DNA of 64,000 nucleotides, taken from the NCBI RefSeq assembly GCF_022024055.1, contig NZ_CP091788.1, positions 620,001 through 684,000 of the forward strand. Direction: 5' to 3'. Position numbers and translations under genes: made by a program. Below the pieces are notes generated by a model. That model was not told where the DNA came from and did not search any database. It saw only the letters and a list, made by a program, of their open reading frames with translations. Every line of letters starts with the position of its first letter. Within the stretch, counting starts at the first letter, position 1. The DNA is from Prevotella sp. E2-28 (GTDB taxonomy: Bacteria; Bacteroidota; Bacteroidia; Bacteroidales; Bacteroidaceae). This document shows positions 1-7,495 of the stretch, one piece after another.

Positions 1-21
1 GGGGTGAGAGGTGAGAGGTGA
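1..21. repeat. Heptamer tandem repeat inside folK
   Basis: Three units read GGGGTGA, GAGGTGA, GAGGTGA on the + strand and may continue beyond the edge. They are read in frame by folK as part of ...NLTSHLSP. A change of one 7-base unit would shift the folK frame. Confidence 0.7.
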
Positions 22-310
22 GATTGCGGTCGGTGGCGTGGGCTTCGGTTTTGCCGAGCTGGTGCTCAATGTGTTGGTTGGCTTTTAATACTTGATGAGG
101 CGAAAGAGGGGTCTCTACGAGAATGACGGCATTGACGAACTGATTCTTAGACTCGTAGCCCCAAGGCTCGGAATAGAAAAGAGCAGAGTGGCGCATCACG
201 GTGCCAATCTGCTCATTTATCAATGAAATTGCTTTGCGTAGGTTCTCTTCCTTGTTTCCTAAGTTAGACCCAAGGCCCAGATATACCTGATGCAAATTTC
301 CATTTTTCAA
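1..310 (-). CDS. folK: FolK, dihydropterin pyrophosphokinase (partial)
   Basis: Transfers pyrophosphate from ATP to 6-hydroxymethyl-7,8-dihydropterin in folate synthesis. The visible part is the N-terminal two thirds, with the family opening VYLGLGSNLGNKEENLRKA and the segment SEPWGYESKNQFVNAVI. The gene runs off the left edge. No in-frame ATG exists: a TAA lies three codons upstream of the first candidate, TTG at 308-310, which gives MKNGNLHQVYLG. A second TTG lies four codons further in. The only nearby ATG is out of frame, so I call a TTG start. The gene follows queA by 26 bases and is probably the last visible gene of the ftsX operon. At the window edge the frame passes through a heptamer repeat where the family expects its conserved R...DIDIL region, so the gene may carry an insertion or be disturbed there. 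Confidence 0.85.
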   Translation of the reverse strand, partial: MKNGNLHQVYLGLGSNLGNKEENLRKAISLINEQIGTVMRHSALFYSEPWGYESKNQFVNAVILVETPLSPHQVLKANQHIEHQLGKTEAHATDRNLTSHLSP

Positions 311-340
311 TTCTTAAACCTTAAACCTCAAAGTTCTTAA
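311..340. repeat. Degenerate heptamer repeat at queA/folK junction
   Basis: Units TTCTTAA, ACCTTAA, ACCTCAA and then TTCTTAA fill the gap between queA and folK and include the queA stop codon. The pattern resembles arrays at 19222, 25286 and 27082. Confidence 0.5.
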
Positions 341-1479
341 TCGTCAAGTACCAACATGGCGTCACCGTAGCAGCCAAACTTGAAGTCGTTCTTTAACGCA
401 GTCTTGTAGGCTTCAACGGTAAGGTCGTAGCCAGCAAAAGCAGCAGTAGCCATCATCATGGTTGATTCTGGGTGATAGAAGTTGGTGATGATGCTGTTGG
501 CCAATCCGAACTCATAAGGTGGAAAGATGAACTTGTTGGTCCATCCGCTGAATTCTTTCAGCATACCATCAGTGCCTACTGCAGATTCTGTGGCACGCAT
601 GGTGCTGATACCTACTGCGCAGATATGGCGACCTTCGTTCTTGGCATTATTCACGATGTCACAAGCCTCTGGGGTAATAATCATCTGCTCAGAGTTCATC
701 TTGTGCTTGGTCAAATCCTCAACCTCGATGGGGTCAAACGAACCAAGGCTGCAATGAACGGTGACGAAAGCAAACTGATAGCCACGAATCTCCATCATCT
801 TCATCAGCTCACGACTGAAGTGAAGACCGGTAGAGGGCGCTGTGACGGCACCTTCGTGCTTGGCATAGATGGTCTGGAACTGCTCCATATCATCGGGCTC
901 AGCCTTACGACGGTCAACGATATAACGGGGCAGGGGAGCCTCGCCAAGTGAGAACAGCTCGCGCTTAAACTCATCGTGAGGACAGTCGTAGAGGAAACGC
1001 AGGGTACGTCCACGACTGGTGGTGTTGTCGATAACCTCAGCCACCATAGGACCCTCGCCATCGAAGAACAGCTTATTGCCTATGCGGATCTTTCGGGCAG
1101 GCTCAACGAGAACATCCCACAAACGCAACTCTTCATTGAGCTCGCGAAGAAGGAATACCTCAATCTGAGCATCAGTCTTCTCCTTCGTTCCGTAAAGACG
1201 TGCAGGGAATACTTTTGTATCGTTGAATATAAAGGTGTCTCCTTCATCGAAATAATCGAGCAGGTTACGGAATGTCATATATTCCTCGGTATCGTTGCCG
1301 TCGGCGTCTTTCTTGAAAATCTCAATCTTTTCGCTCTTACGGTGTACCACCATCAGTTTACACTGGTCGCGGTTATATACTCGGTCAATGGTTCCGTCTT
1401 CGTTTTCAAAAGCACGGTGAGGCGGGTAGAGAGCTACCTGTTCCTCGGGGAGTTTGAATTTGAATTGCGATAGTTTCAT
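337..1479 (-). CDS. queA: QueA, tRNA ribosyltransferase-isomerase
   Basis: S-adenosylmethionine:tRNA ribosyltransferase-isomerase moves the ribosyl group of SAM onto 7-aminomethyl-7-deazaguanine in tRNA, the step that makes epoxyqueuosine. Family motifs visible are [15 protein letters not shown] near residue 85, [13 protein letters not shown] near residue 210 and [11 protein letters not shown] near residue 335. At 380 residues it is longer than the roughly 345-residue enterobacterial protein. The extra sequence lies near the N terminus (residues 20-60), between the opening strand and the first conserved block. The start is ATG at 1477-1479. It sits in the ftsX-DUF3098-uppP-truB-queA-folK run, 36 bases after truB and without its own visible promoter, so it is probably cotranscribed. 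Two neighbours, truB and queA, both modify tRNA. Confidence 0.95.
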   Translation of the reverse strand: MKLSQFKFKLPEEQVALYPPHRAFENEDGTIDRVYNRDQCKLMVVHRKSEKIEIFKKDADGNDTEEYMTFRNLLDYFDEGDTFIFNDTKVFPARLYGTKEKTDAQIEVFLLRELNEELRLWDVLVEPARKIRIGNKLFFDGEGPMVAEVIDNTTSRGRTLRFLYDCPHDEFKRELFSLGEAPLPRYIVDRRKAEPDDMEQFQTIYAKHEGAVTAPSTGLHFSRELMKMMEIRGYQFAFVTVHCSLGSFDPIEVEDLTKHKMNSEQMIITPEACDIVNNAKNEGRHICAVGISTMRATESAVGTDGMLKEFSGWTNKFIFPPYEFGLANSIITNFYHPESTMMMATAAFAGYDLTVEAYKTALKNDFKFGCYGDAMLVLDD

Positions 1480-1515
1480 ATTTCCTTTTTACGTGATTAT
1501 GTTATCACAAAATAA

Positions 1516-2223
1516 TTATTTCTTGATTTCTATTTCTTGTTGTTCCAGCCAAGCAGGGAATTTGTCGAGCGTCAGGCAGTCTTCAATGCGTACATCGCCT
1601 AGACGGGTGCGACAAAGGGCTGTAAGGAAGGCACCGCTACCCAGGGCTTCGCCAATGTCGCGAGCCAAGGAACGGATATAGGTACCCTTGCCGCAGCTAA
1701 CGCGGATGCTCATCTGCATGGTATCGGGATTGAAGTCGGTCAACTCAATCTCGTCAATATGAATGGGCTTTGCTTTCAGTTCTGCCTCACTGCCCTGACG
1801 TGCCAGCGTGTAGGCGCGGTGTCCGTCAATCATCACGGCGGAATAGATGGGGGGCACCTGCTGGATGTCTCCAACAAAACGGGGAAGCACACGCTCGATG
1901 AGGGCGCGCGTGATATGGCGAGTGGGGTAGGTCATATCAACCGTATGCTCACGATCATAACTGGGCGTGGTAGCCCCCAGTTGTAGTGTGGCTGTATATT
2001 CTTTAGATGCTAGTTGTAATGACTCAATGCGCTTGGTTGCTTTGCCTGTACAGAGAATCAGTACACCAGTAGCCAGTGGGTCGAGCGTGCCAGCATGGCC
2101 TGTCTTCAATCGCTTCATATGGAGTGCTTTCGACAGACGGGTGCGGACATAGGCCAACGCACCGAATGATGACATCCGGTAGGGCTTGTTGATATATATG
2201 AATTCTCCCTCTTGAAAGTTCAT
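1516..2223 (-). CDS. truB: TruB, tRNA pseudouridine-55 synthase
   Basis: Converts uridine 55 of the tRNA T-loop to pseudouridine. The catalytic aspartate is in KTGHAGTLDPLATGVL, about residue 48, and the later GKGTYIRSLARDIGEALG motif is intact. At 235 residues it matches the short form of the family, in which only a remnant of the C-terminal PUA-like region is present. The start codon lies three bases after the uppP stop, so translation is probably coupled. The gene ends 36 bases before queA. Nothing in the sequence suggests separate regulation. Confidence 0.95.
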   Translation of the reverse strand: MNFQEGEFIYINKPYRMSSFGALAYVRTRLSKALHMKRLKTGHAGTLDPLATGVLILCTGKATKRIESLQLASKEYTATLQLGATTPSYDREHTVDMTYPTRHITRALIERVLPRFVGDIQQVPPIYSAVMIDGHRAYTLARQGSEAELKAKPIHIDEIELTDFNPDTMQMSIRVSCGKGTYIRSLARDIGEALGSGAFLTALCRTRLGDVRIEDCLTLDKFPAWLEQQEIEIKK

Positions 2224-2226
2224 GCG

Positions 2227-3102
2227 TTAATCGACCATTGCAAGTGATTGACCTGTCAGCAGCAAGATGATGATGATGCCGCCAACGATGATGCGGTAGA
2301 TGCCGAATGCCTTGAAACCGTATTTCGTCAGGAATGCAACAAACCATTTCATGGCCAGCAGAGCCACAATAAATGCCACTACACAGCCCAGGATGAGCAT
2401 CATGATGTTGTGGGGAGTGGCCCATTCGGCTTCTTCCTTCAGCAAATCGAGCAAGTCGAGCAGAGTGGCTCCTGCCATTGTGGGCACAGCCAGGAAGAAT
2501 GAGAACTCGGCAGCCCGCTTGCGGGTCAGTCCCTGCGTCATGCCGCCTACGATAGTTGCCATTGAGCGAGATACACCGGGAATAACGGAAATACACTGAT
2601 ATAGGCCAATGTTGAAAGCGCGCTTCTCGTTCAGTTTGGTGGCATCGGTGCCCTTGTTGAACAGTTTGTCGCAGAAAAGCATGAAGATACCGCCAACTAC
2701 AAGCATGACGGCCACCACCTCAACGCTGTCGAGCAGCCAGTCGAGCAGGCCGGACTTCTTTGCGGCAAGGCCGATGATAACGGCGGGCAACACTCCCACG
2801 ATGAGCAGCCAGTAGAAGTAGTACTTATGCTTCAGCTTCTGTAAGAGCGAACTGCCTTCGGGCGCTGGCGTGTTGTCAAATTGGAAAAAGCGTTTCCAAT
2901 ATAGGCAGACAACAGACAGTATGGCACCAAACTGGATGATGAATGTGAAGGCATGGACGAAAGCCTTGTCGCTCTTGCTGAGAGAGGCGGGATCCAGGCC
3001 AAGCAGATGCTGGGTGATAATCATGTGGCCGGTAGAAGATACGGGCAAGAATTCGGTGAGCCCTTCTACAACGGCAATGATAATAGTCTGTAGCCAATCC
3101 AT
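2227..3102 (-). CDS. uppP: UppP/BacA, undecaprenyl-diphosphatase
   Basis: Integral membrane phosphatase that turns undecaprenyl diphosphate into undecaprenyl phosphate, recycling the lipid carrier for peptidoglycan and surface glycans. It also gives basal bacitracin resistance in the family. The two signature motifs are present: EGLTEFLPVSSTGHM at residues 13-27 and the PGVSRSMAT motif near residue 175. The rest is a series of hydrophobic segments typical of the family, ending with GGIIIILLLTG. The length of 291 residues is slightly above the usual 265-280, with a hydrophilic insert around residues 80-95. It is three bases from both DUF3098 upstream and truB downstream, so it belongs firmly to the ftsX operon. 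Confidence 0.95.
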   Translation of the reverse strand: MDWLQTIIIAVVEGLTEFLPVSSTGHMIITQHLLGLDPASLSKSDKAFVHAFTFIIQFGAILSVVCLYWKRFFQFDNTPAPEGSSLLQKLKHKYYFYWLLIVGVLPAVIIGLAAKKSGLLDWLLDSVEVVAVMLVVGGIFMLFCDKLFNKGTDATKLNEKRAFNIGLYQCISVIPGVSRSMATIVGGMTQGLTRKRAAEFSFFLAVPTMAGATLLDLLDLLKEEAEWATPHNIMMLILGCVVAFIVALLAMKWFVAFLTKYGFKAFGIYRIIVGGIIIILLLTGQSLAMVD

Positions 3103-3105
3103 GTC

Positions 3106-3327
3106 TTACTTGCTTTTGTGGACAACGGCATAAATCATTGAAACAAAGCCAATAAGACATACCACTGGCGCAACTTTTATACGCTGTGCACTGAAAATGT
3201 CGGGATTATAGGCTTCTTGGGTAGATCCGTCACCAGCCATTAGGATGAAACCGATGATGACGATTATCATGCTGATTGCCAAAAGGATGAAATTCATTCG
3301 TCCAAAAGCAAAATCTTTCTTATCCAT
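3106..3327 (-). CDS. DUF3098 small membrane protein
   Basis: A 73-residue protein with two predicted membrane helices, roughly residues 12-32 and 52-70. The opening KKDFAFGRMNFILLAISM and the later VAPVVCLIGFVSMIYAV match the Bacteroidetes family DUF3098. Its function is not known. The family is recurrently found directly between ftsX and uppP in this phylum, as here, so a role in envelope growth or division is an inference from context only. It is 38 bases downstream of ftsX and three bases upstream of uppP. Confidence 0.85.
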   Translation of the reverse strand: MDKKDFAFGRMNFILLAISMIIVIIGFILMAGDGSTQEAYNPDIFSAQRIKVAPVVCLIGFVSMIYAVVHKSK

Positions 3328-3365
3328 TTCTTTTTATTTTGTATTAAAAATGTAATTATCAAACC

Positions 3366-4244
3366 TTAAATCTTGTACAACTCACCTGCTGTCATACGTA
3401 AGAACTTATTGACAGATAACAGCGTACAAATCATTGTAATAACAAAGCCGAAAACAAACACGGAGGCGGCTGTGATGGCTAACTCGCGCCATGTCATAAT
3501 GTCTTCAATATGAGGCATGTAAGGCATAATGGCATAGATGATGCAACCAATCAGAATACAGGTCAGGATAGCTGAGATGATTCCTACAACGACGGCCTGT
3601 TTGAGGAAGGGACGGCGGATGAATCCCCATGATGCACCAACGAGTTTCATTGTGTGGATAAGGAAACGACGTGAGTAAACACTCAGTTGGATAGAGTTGC
3701 TAATCAGTGTGTAGCAAATGAAGATGAGTAATGCCGACAGTCCCAAGAGGGCTATGCTGATAGGCTCAAGAATGCGGTTCATACCTTCAATCTCATCTTT
3801 GGTATAGGCTACATCAACAACTCGTTTGTCCTTAAGAAGTTTTTTCTTGATTTGTGCTAAAGAATCTGTGTTAGCATAGTCTGCTTCCATCGTGACAGTC
3901 AGCTCTGGAGAGAAAGGGTTGGTGCCTGTAAACTCGGTAGGGTCAATGCCCATCTCTTTGGTGGCCATCTTTAAAGCATCTTCGCTACTTATATAAGTCA
4001 CATGATGGGCATAGGGGCGGCTTTCGATGACGCGTCCTAAAGCCAATCCGTTCTCCTTGGAAATGGTGTCGCCAAGGATAACGCTGATTTCTACGTTCTC
4101 TCGTAAACTTCTTTGTAAATTGTGAGCTGTCAGTACAGATAGCATTACTAATCCCAAGAGCGTTAGTACCATTGTGGTGCTAATACATAAGGTCAGCATT
4201 TGCAGCCCGTGCCGACGTTTCTCCAGATTTCTGCTTTTTCTCAT
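3366..4244 (-). CDS. ftsX: FtsX-like cell-division permease
   Basis: Membrane partner of the FtsE ATPase, which in bacteria signals to peptidoglycan hydrolases during division. The architecture is that of FtsX: an N-terminal cytoplasmic tail rich in Arg/Lys, a first helix near residues 20-42, a periplasmic domain of about 120 residues, and three C-terminal helices near residues 165-185, 215-240 and 260-285, with the FtsX core TMKLVGASWGFIRRPF between them. The length of 292 residues is normal. No ftsE is adjacent. In Bacteroidetes the two genes are often apart, so this is not evidence of loss. It is the first gene of the operon that runs to folK and has a consensus promoter 42-73 bases upstream of its ATG. 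Confidence 0.92.
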   Translation of the reverse strand: MRKSRNLEKRRHGLQMLTLCISTTMVLTLLGLVMLSVLTAHNLQRSLRENVEISVILGDTISKENGLALGRVIESRPYAHHVTYISSEDALKMATKEMGIDPTEFTGTNPFSPELTVTMEADYANTDSLAQIKKKLLKDKRVVDVAYTKDEIEGMNRILEPISIALLGLSALLIFICYTLISNSIQLSVYSRRFLIHTMKLVGASWGFIRRPFLKQAVVVGIISAILTCILIGCIIYAIMPYMPHIEDIMTWRELAITAASVFVFGFVITMICTLLSVNKFLRMTAGELYKI

Positions 4245-4285
4245 TTGAATAAGAGCCTATGAAGGCAAATTCGTAAAATAATTCT

Positions 4286-4317
4286 GCAAAGGTACTACAA
4301 AAAGGGTTAATGGCAAA
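4286..4317 (-). promoter_or_regulatory. Consensus Bacteroidetes promoter for ftsX operon
   Basis: On the minus strand TTTG (4317-4314), a 19-base spacer and TACCTTTG (4294-4287) form an exact TTTG-N19-TAnnTTTG pair. The predicted transcript begins about 35 bases before the ftsX ATG. Confidence 0.85.
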
Positions 4318-4420
4318 ACGTTTTAAGAATTATTTGCAATCAACTTTTGATATGCGATAATTTTTCTGTGCGTAACAAAAATAATTCATCGTTAAGTACC
4401 TCTATTTCATAAAACTTTTG

Positions 4421-4429
4421 TACCTTTGC
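4421..4429 (+). promoter_or_regulatory. -7 promoter element for IMP cyclohydrolase/mre operon
   Basis: TACCTTTGC lies 34 bases upstream of the chosen ATG at 4463. I see no good TTTG partner at 19-20 bases, so promoter strength may depend on other contacts. This box overlaps an upstream in-frame TTG at 4418, which argues against using that TTG as the start. Confidence 0.65.
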
Positions 4430-4462
4430 AACCCCAAACATATAACGTTATATAAAATAGGT

Positions 4463-5062
4463 ATGGCTGAAGTTAAAAAGATTAAGACCGCACTGATTTC
4501 CGTATTCCACAAAGATGGATTGGACGAGTTGTTGAAGAAGTTGAACGCAGAAGGCGTTAAGTTCTTGTCTACTGGTGGTACCCAGAAGTTTATTGAAGAG
4601 CAGGGCTATCCTTGCCAGAAGGTAGAGGATGTAACTACATATCCTTCTATCTTGGGTGGTCGTGTAAAGACCTTACACCCAAAGGTATTTGGAGGAATCC
4701 TCGGACGTCGTGACAATGAAGGTGATCGTGAGCAGATGGCTAAGTACGAGATTCCTGAGATTGATCTCGTGATTGTTGACCTCTATCCCTTTGAGCAGAC
4801 TGTTGCCAGTGGCGCTAGCGAGGCTGATATTATCGAGAAGATTGATATCGGTGGTATTTCGCTGATCCGTGCTGGTGCAAAGAATTTCAAGGACGTAGTG
4901 ATTGTTCCTTCAAAAGCTGAGTACGGCGTATTGCTTGATATCCTGAATCAGAAAGGCGCTCAGACAGATATCGAAGATCGTAAGATGTTCGCTTCTCGTG
5001 CTTTCGGCGTTAGCAGTCATTATGACACAGCCATTCATAGTTGGTTTGTTGCCAACAAGTAA
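4463..5062 (+). CDS. Stand-alone IMP cyclohydrolase (PurH N-terminal domain)
   Basis: Closes the ring of FAICAR to make IMP, the last step of purine synthesis. The 199-residue protein is only the MGS-like cyclohydrolase domain of PurH. Visible motifs are FLSTGGTQKFIEEQG, TTYPSILGGRVKTLHPKVF and DLVIVDLYPFEQTV. The AICAR formyltransferase domain, about 300 residues in bifunctional PurH, is absent. The stop is followed 34 bases later by mreB, so it cannot be recovered by a nearby frameshift, and a separate formyltransferase gene must exist elsewhere if the pathway is complete. ATG at 4463 is preferred over upstream TTG 4418, which overlaps the promoter. It leads the mreBCD-mrdA-rodA run. Confidence 0.9.
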   Translation: MAEVKKIKTALISVFHKDGLDELLKKLNAEGVKFLSTGGTQKFIEEQGYPCQKVEDVTTYPSILGGRVKTLHPKVFGGILGRRDNEGDREQMAKYEIPEIDLVIVDLYPFEQTVASGASEADIIEKIDIGGISLIRAGAKNFKDVVIVPSKAEYGVLLDILNQKGAQTDIEDRKMFASRAFGVSSHYDTAIHSWFVANK

Positions 5063-5096
5063 GAACGGGATAATTTCGTAATCGTATTTTTAAAGA

Positions 5097-6119
5097 ATGG
5101 GATTTTTTAGTTTTAGACAAGAACTGGCCATGGACCTTGGCACGGCCAACACGATTATAATCAGTGATGACAAGATCGTGGTAGATGAACCATCTGTGGT
5201 GGCTTTGGACCGCCGTACGGACAAGATGATTGCCGTAGGACAGATGGCCAAGATGATGTATGAAAAGACACATGACAATATCCGCACTATCCGTCCGCTT
5301 CGTGACGGTGTGATAGCCGACTTCTCTGCTTGTGAACAGATGATGCGTGGCTTGATCAAGATGGTGCATACAGGTCATCATTTCTTCTCGCCTTCGCTGC
5401 GTATGGTGATTGGCGTTCCCAGTGGTTCTACTGAAGTGGAGCTGCGTGCAGTACGTGATTCTGCCGAGCATGCTGATGGACGTGATGTCTATCTGATTTT
5501 TGAACCGATGGCTGCCGCTATTGGTATCGGTATTGATGTGGAGGCTCCAGAGGGAAACATGATTGTTGATATCGGTGGCGGTTCTACTGAGATTGCAGTT
5601 ATCTCGCTGGGCGGTATCGTATCAAACAACTCAATCCGTACGGCTGGTGATGACCTGACAGCCGATATTCAGGAATATATGTCTCGCCAGCATAACGTGA
5701 AGGTTTCTGAGCGTATGGCCGAGCGTATTAAGATTAACGTAGGCTCTGCATTGACCGATCTGGGTGATGAAGGTCCTGAGGACTATATCGTACATGGCCC
5801 TAACCGTATCACTGCTCTGCCTATGGAGGTTCCTGTATGCTATCAGGAAATTGCCCATTGCTTGGATAAGACTATTGCCAAGATTGAGAACGCTGTGCTC
5901 TCGGCTTTGGAGAATACACCTCCCGAACTGTATGCCGATATCGTGAAGAACGGTATTTACCTCAGTGGTGGCGGTGCTCTGCTGCGTGGTCTGGACAAGC
6001 GTCTGGAGGATAAAATCAATATTGAATTCCATGTACCTGAGGATCCTTTGCATTCTGTGGCAAAGGGTGCTGGTGTCGCACTGAAGAATGTTGACCGTTT
6101 CAAATTCTTGATGAGATAG
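5097..6119 (+). CDS. mreB: MreB, actin-like cell-shape protein
   Basis: Bacterial actin that polymerises on the inner membrane and guides lateral peptidoglycan synthesis. The 340-residue length is standard. The ATP-binding motifs are visible: phosphate 1 in AMDLGTANTIII (residues 11-22), phosphate 2 in NMIVDIGGGSTEIAV near residue 155, and the adenosine motif GIYLSGGGALLRGL near residue 287. The N-terminal stretch MGFFSFRQE may help membrane contact. The ATG at 5097 fits the family start. It is followed by mreC after a single base, so the two are translationally linked. Confidence 0.97.
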   Translation: MGFFSFRQELAMDLGTANTIIISDDKIVVDEPSVVALDRRTDKMIAVGQMAKMMYEKTHDNIRTIRPLRDGVIADFSACEQMMRGLIKMVHTGHHFFSPSLRMVIGVPSGSTEVELRAVRDSAEHADGRDVYLIFEPMAAAIGIGIDVEAPEGNMIVDIGGGSTEIAVISLGGIVSNNSIRTAGDDLTADIQEYMSRQHNVKVSERMAERIKINVGSALTDLGDEGPEDYIVHGPNRITALPMEVPVCYQEIAHCLDKTIAKIENAVLSALENTPPELYADIVKNGIYLSGGGALLRGLDKRLEDKINIEFHVPEDPLHSVAKGAGVALKNVDRFKFLMR

Positions 6120-6120
6120 G

Positions 6121-6981
6121 ATGCACAACCTGCTGGCATTCCTTACCCAATACTACCACTGGCTAATCTTCCTTTTTTTGGAAGTAGTCAGTGGTGTGAT
6201 GCTGTTTAAGTACAACAGTTATCAAGGCAGTACGTGGATATCATCTGCTAATGCTGTGGTTGGTACGGTCTATGAATGGCAGTCGGGTATTGAGCATTTC
6301 TTTTCTTTATCCCAAAGAAGTGAGGAACTGACTAAGCGGAATCTTCTCCTGGAGCGTCAGGTGGAGTTGCTGCGACAGGATTTGGCCGAAGCGAACGTCG
6401 ATTCTTCCAGGTTCCAGAAACGGGAGATGGAGTTGCTGCATCAGTATGAGCTGATATCAGCTAAAGTGGTAAGCAATACGGTGCATCGTATAGATAACCT
6501 GATTACCATTGATAAAGGTAGTGCTGATGGCGTGAAGACTGATATGGGCGTGGCTTGTGGAACAGGTCTTGTGGGTGTGGTCTATCAGACCTGTGACCAT
6601 TATTCGGTAGTTATTCCAGTGTTGAATCATCTATCGCATATTAGTGTTACCATCCGTAATCGCGGTTATTTCGGCTATCTGACTTGGGATGGCAGAACGC
6701 CTGTGGTGGCTTATGTTGAGGATGTACCCCGTCATGCGCAGTTTAAAAATGGTGACTGGGTGGAGACGAGTGGCTATTCCTCTATTTTCCCACCAGGAAT
6801 CTCTGTTGGTAAGATAGTTGATATCAAGGACTCTGAGGATGGCTTGTCTTATCGCCTGAAGGTGCATCTTTCTACAGATTTCTCATGTCTACGAGATGTC
6901 TGTGTTATTACTGAACAAGGATTTACAGAGCGTATGGAGTTGCAACAAGCAGCTATTGATTCTCTGAAACGCATACAATAA
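6121..6981 (+). CDS. mreC: MreC, rod-shape scaffold protein
   Basis: Periplasmic scaffold of the elongasome that links MreB and PBP2. The protein of 286 residues has one N-terminal membrane helix (residues 12-30), a coiled coil around residues 65-105 (RSEELTKRNLLLERQVELL), and the two beta-barrel MreC core, recognisable from VHRIDNLITIDKGSADGVK and VETSGYSSIFPPGISVGKI. It is one base from mreB and eight from mreD. Length and order are those of Bacteroidetes mre operons. Confidence 0.95.
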   Translation: MHNLLAFLTQYYHWLIFLFLEVVSGVMLFKYNSYQGSTWISSANAVVGTVYEWQSGIEHFFSLSQRSEELTKRNLLLERQVELLRQDLAEANVDSSRFQKREMELLHQYELISAKVVSNTVHRIDNLITIDKGSADGVKTDMGVACGTGLVGVVYQTCDHYSVVIPVLNHLSHISVTIRNRGYFGYLTWDGRTPVVAYVEDVPRHAQFKNGDWVETSGYSSIFPPGISVGKIVDIKDSEDGLSYRLKVHLSTDFSCLRDVCVITEQGFTERMELQQAAIDSLKRIQ

Positions 6982-6988
6982 AGGGTTT

Positions 6989-7486
6989 ATGATAGCGGAT
7001 ATTTTTCAGCGAATATTAATGTTGATAGCATTCTGCTTGGCACAGGTCTTGGTGTTTAACCGAGTTCATGTGTTTAACTGTGTTACGCCTTTATTGTATG
7101 TTTATTTTGCTATTATCTTCCCACGTAATTATCCGAAATGGGCTATCTTATTGTGGTGTTTCACAATAGGAGTGATTATGGATGCATTTTCTAACACGCC
7201 AGGTGTGGCATCGGCTTCCATGACTTTAATAGGTGTGTTGCAGCCCATCCTTTTGGAATTGTTCTTGCCTCGTGATGCTGATGAGAAGATAAAGGTATCG
7301 GCATCGGTGCTGGGTATAGGGAAGTTTGTTACAATGTCGTCAATCCTGACTTTTATTTTCTGTCTGGTCTTTTTTACTCTGGAGGCATTTAGTTTCTTTG
7401 ATTGGATCTATTGGCTGGAGAGTGTGGTGGGTAGTACCATCCTCACACTTATTCTGATTTTTACATTTGAGTGTTTTAGGAAGTAG
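6989..7486 (+). CDS. mreD: MreD, rod-shape membrane protein
   Basis: A 165-residue inner membrane protein of the elongasome. It is very hydrophobic with about five helices, opening with FQRILMLIAFCLAQVLVFN and containing the acidic central turn PRDADEKIKV. Sequence conservation in MreD is weak, so the call rests on size, hydrophobicity and its position between mreC and mrdA. The gene begins seven bases after the mreC stop. Confidence 0.9.
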   Translation: MIADIFQRILMLIAFCLAQVLVFNRVHVFNCVTPLLYVYFAIIFPRNYPKWAILLWCFTIGVIMDAFSNTPGVASASMTLIGVLQPILLELFLPRDADEKIKVSASVLGIGKFVTMSSILTFIFCLVFFTLEAFSFFDWIYWLESVVGSTILTLILIFTFECFRK

Positions 7487-7495
7487 TCGGGAAAC

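Noticed and set aside
3366..4244. Missing ftsE as evidence of a broken division operon
   Set aside because: FtsE and FtsX are commonly unlinked in Bacteroidetes, and the FtsX sequence is intact.
4463..5096. PurH truncated by a frameshift
   Set aside because: No formyltransferase-like sequence follows in any frame before mreB, so the single-domain form is genuine.
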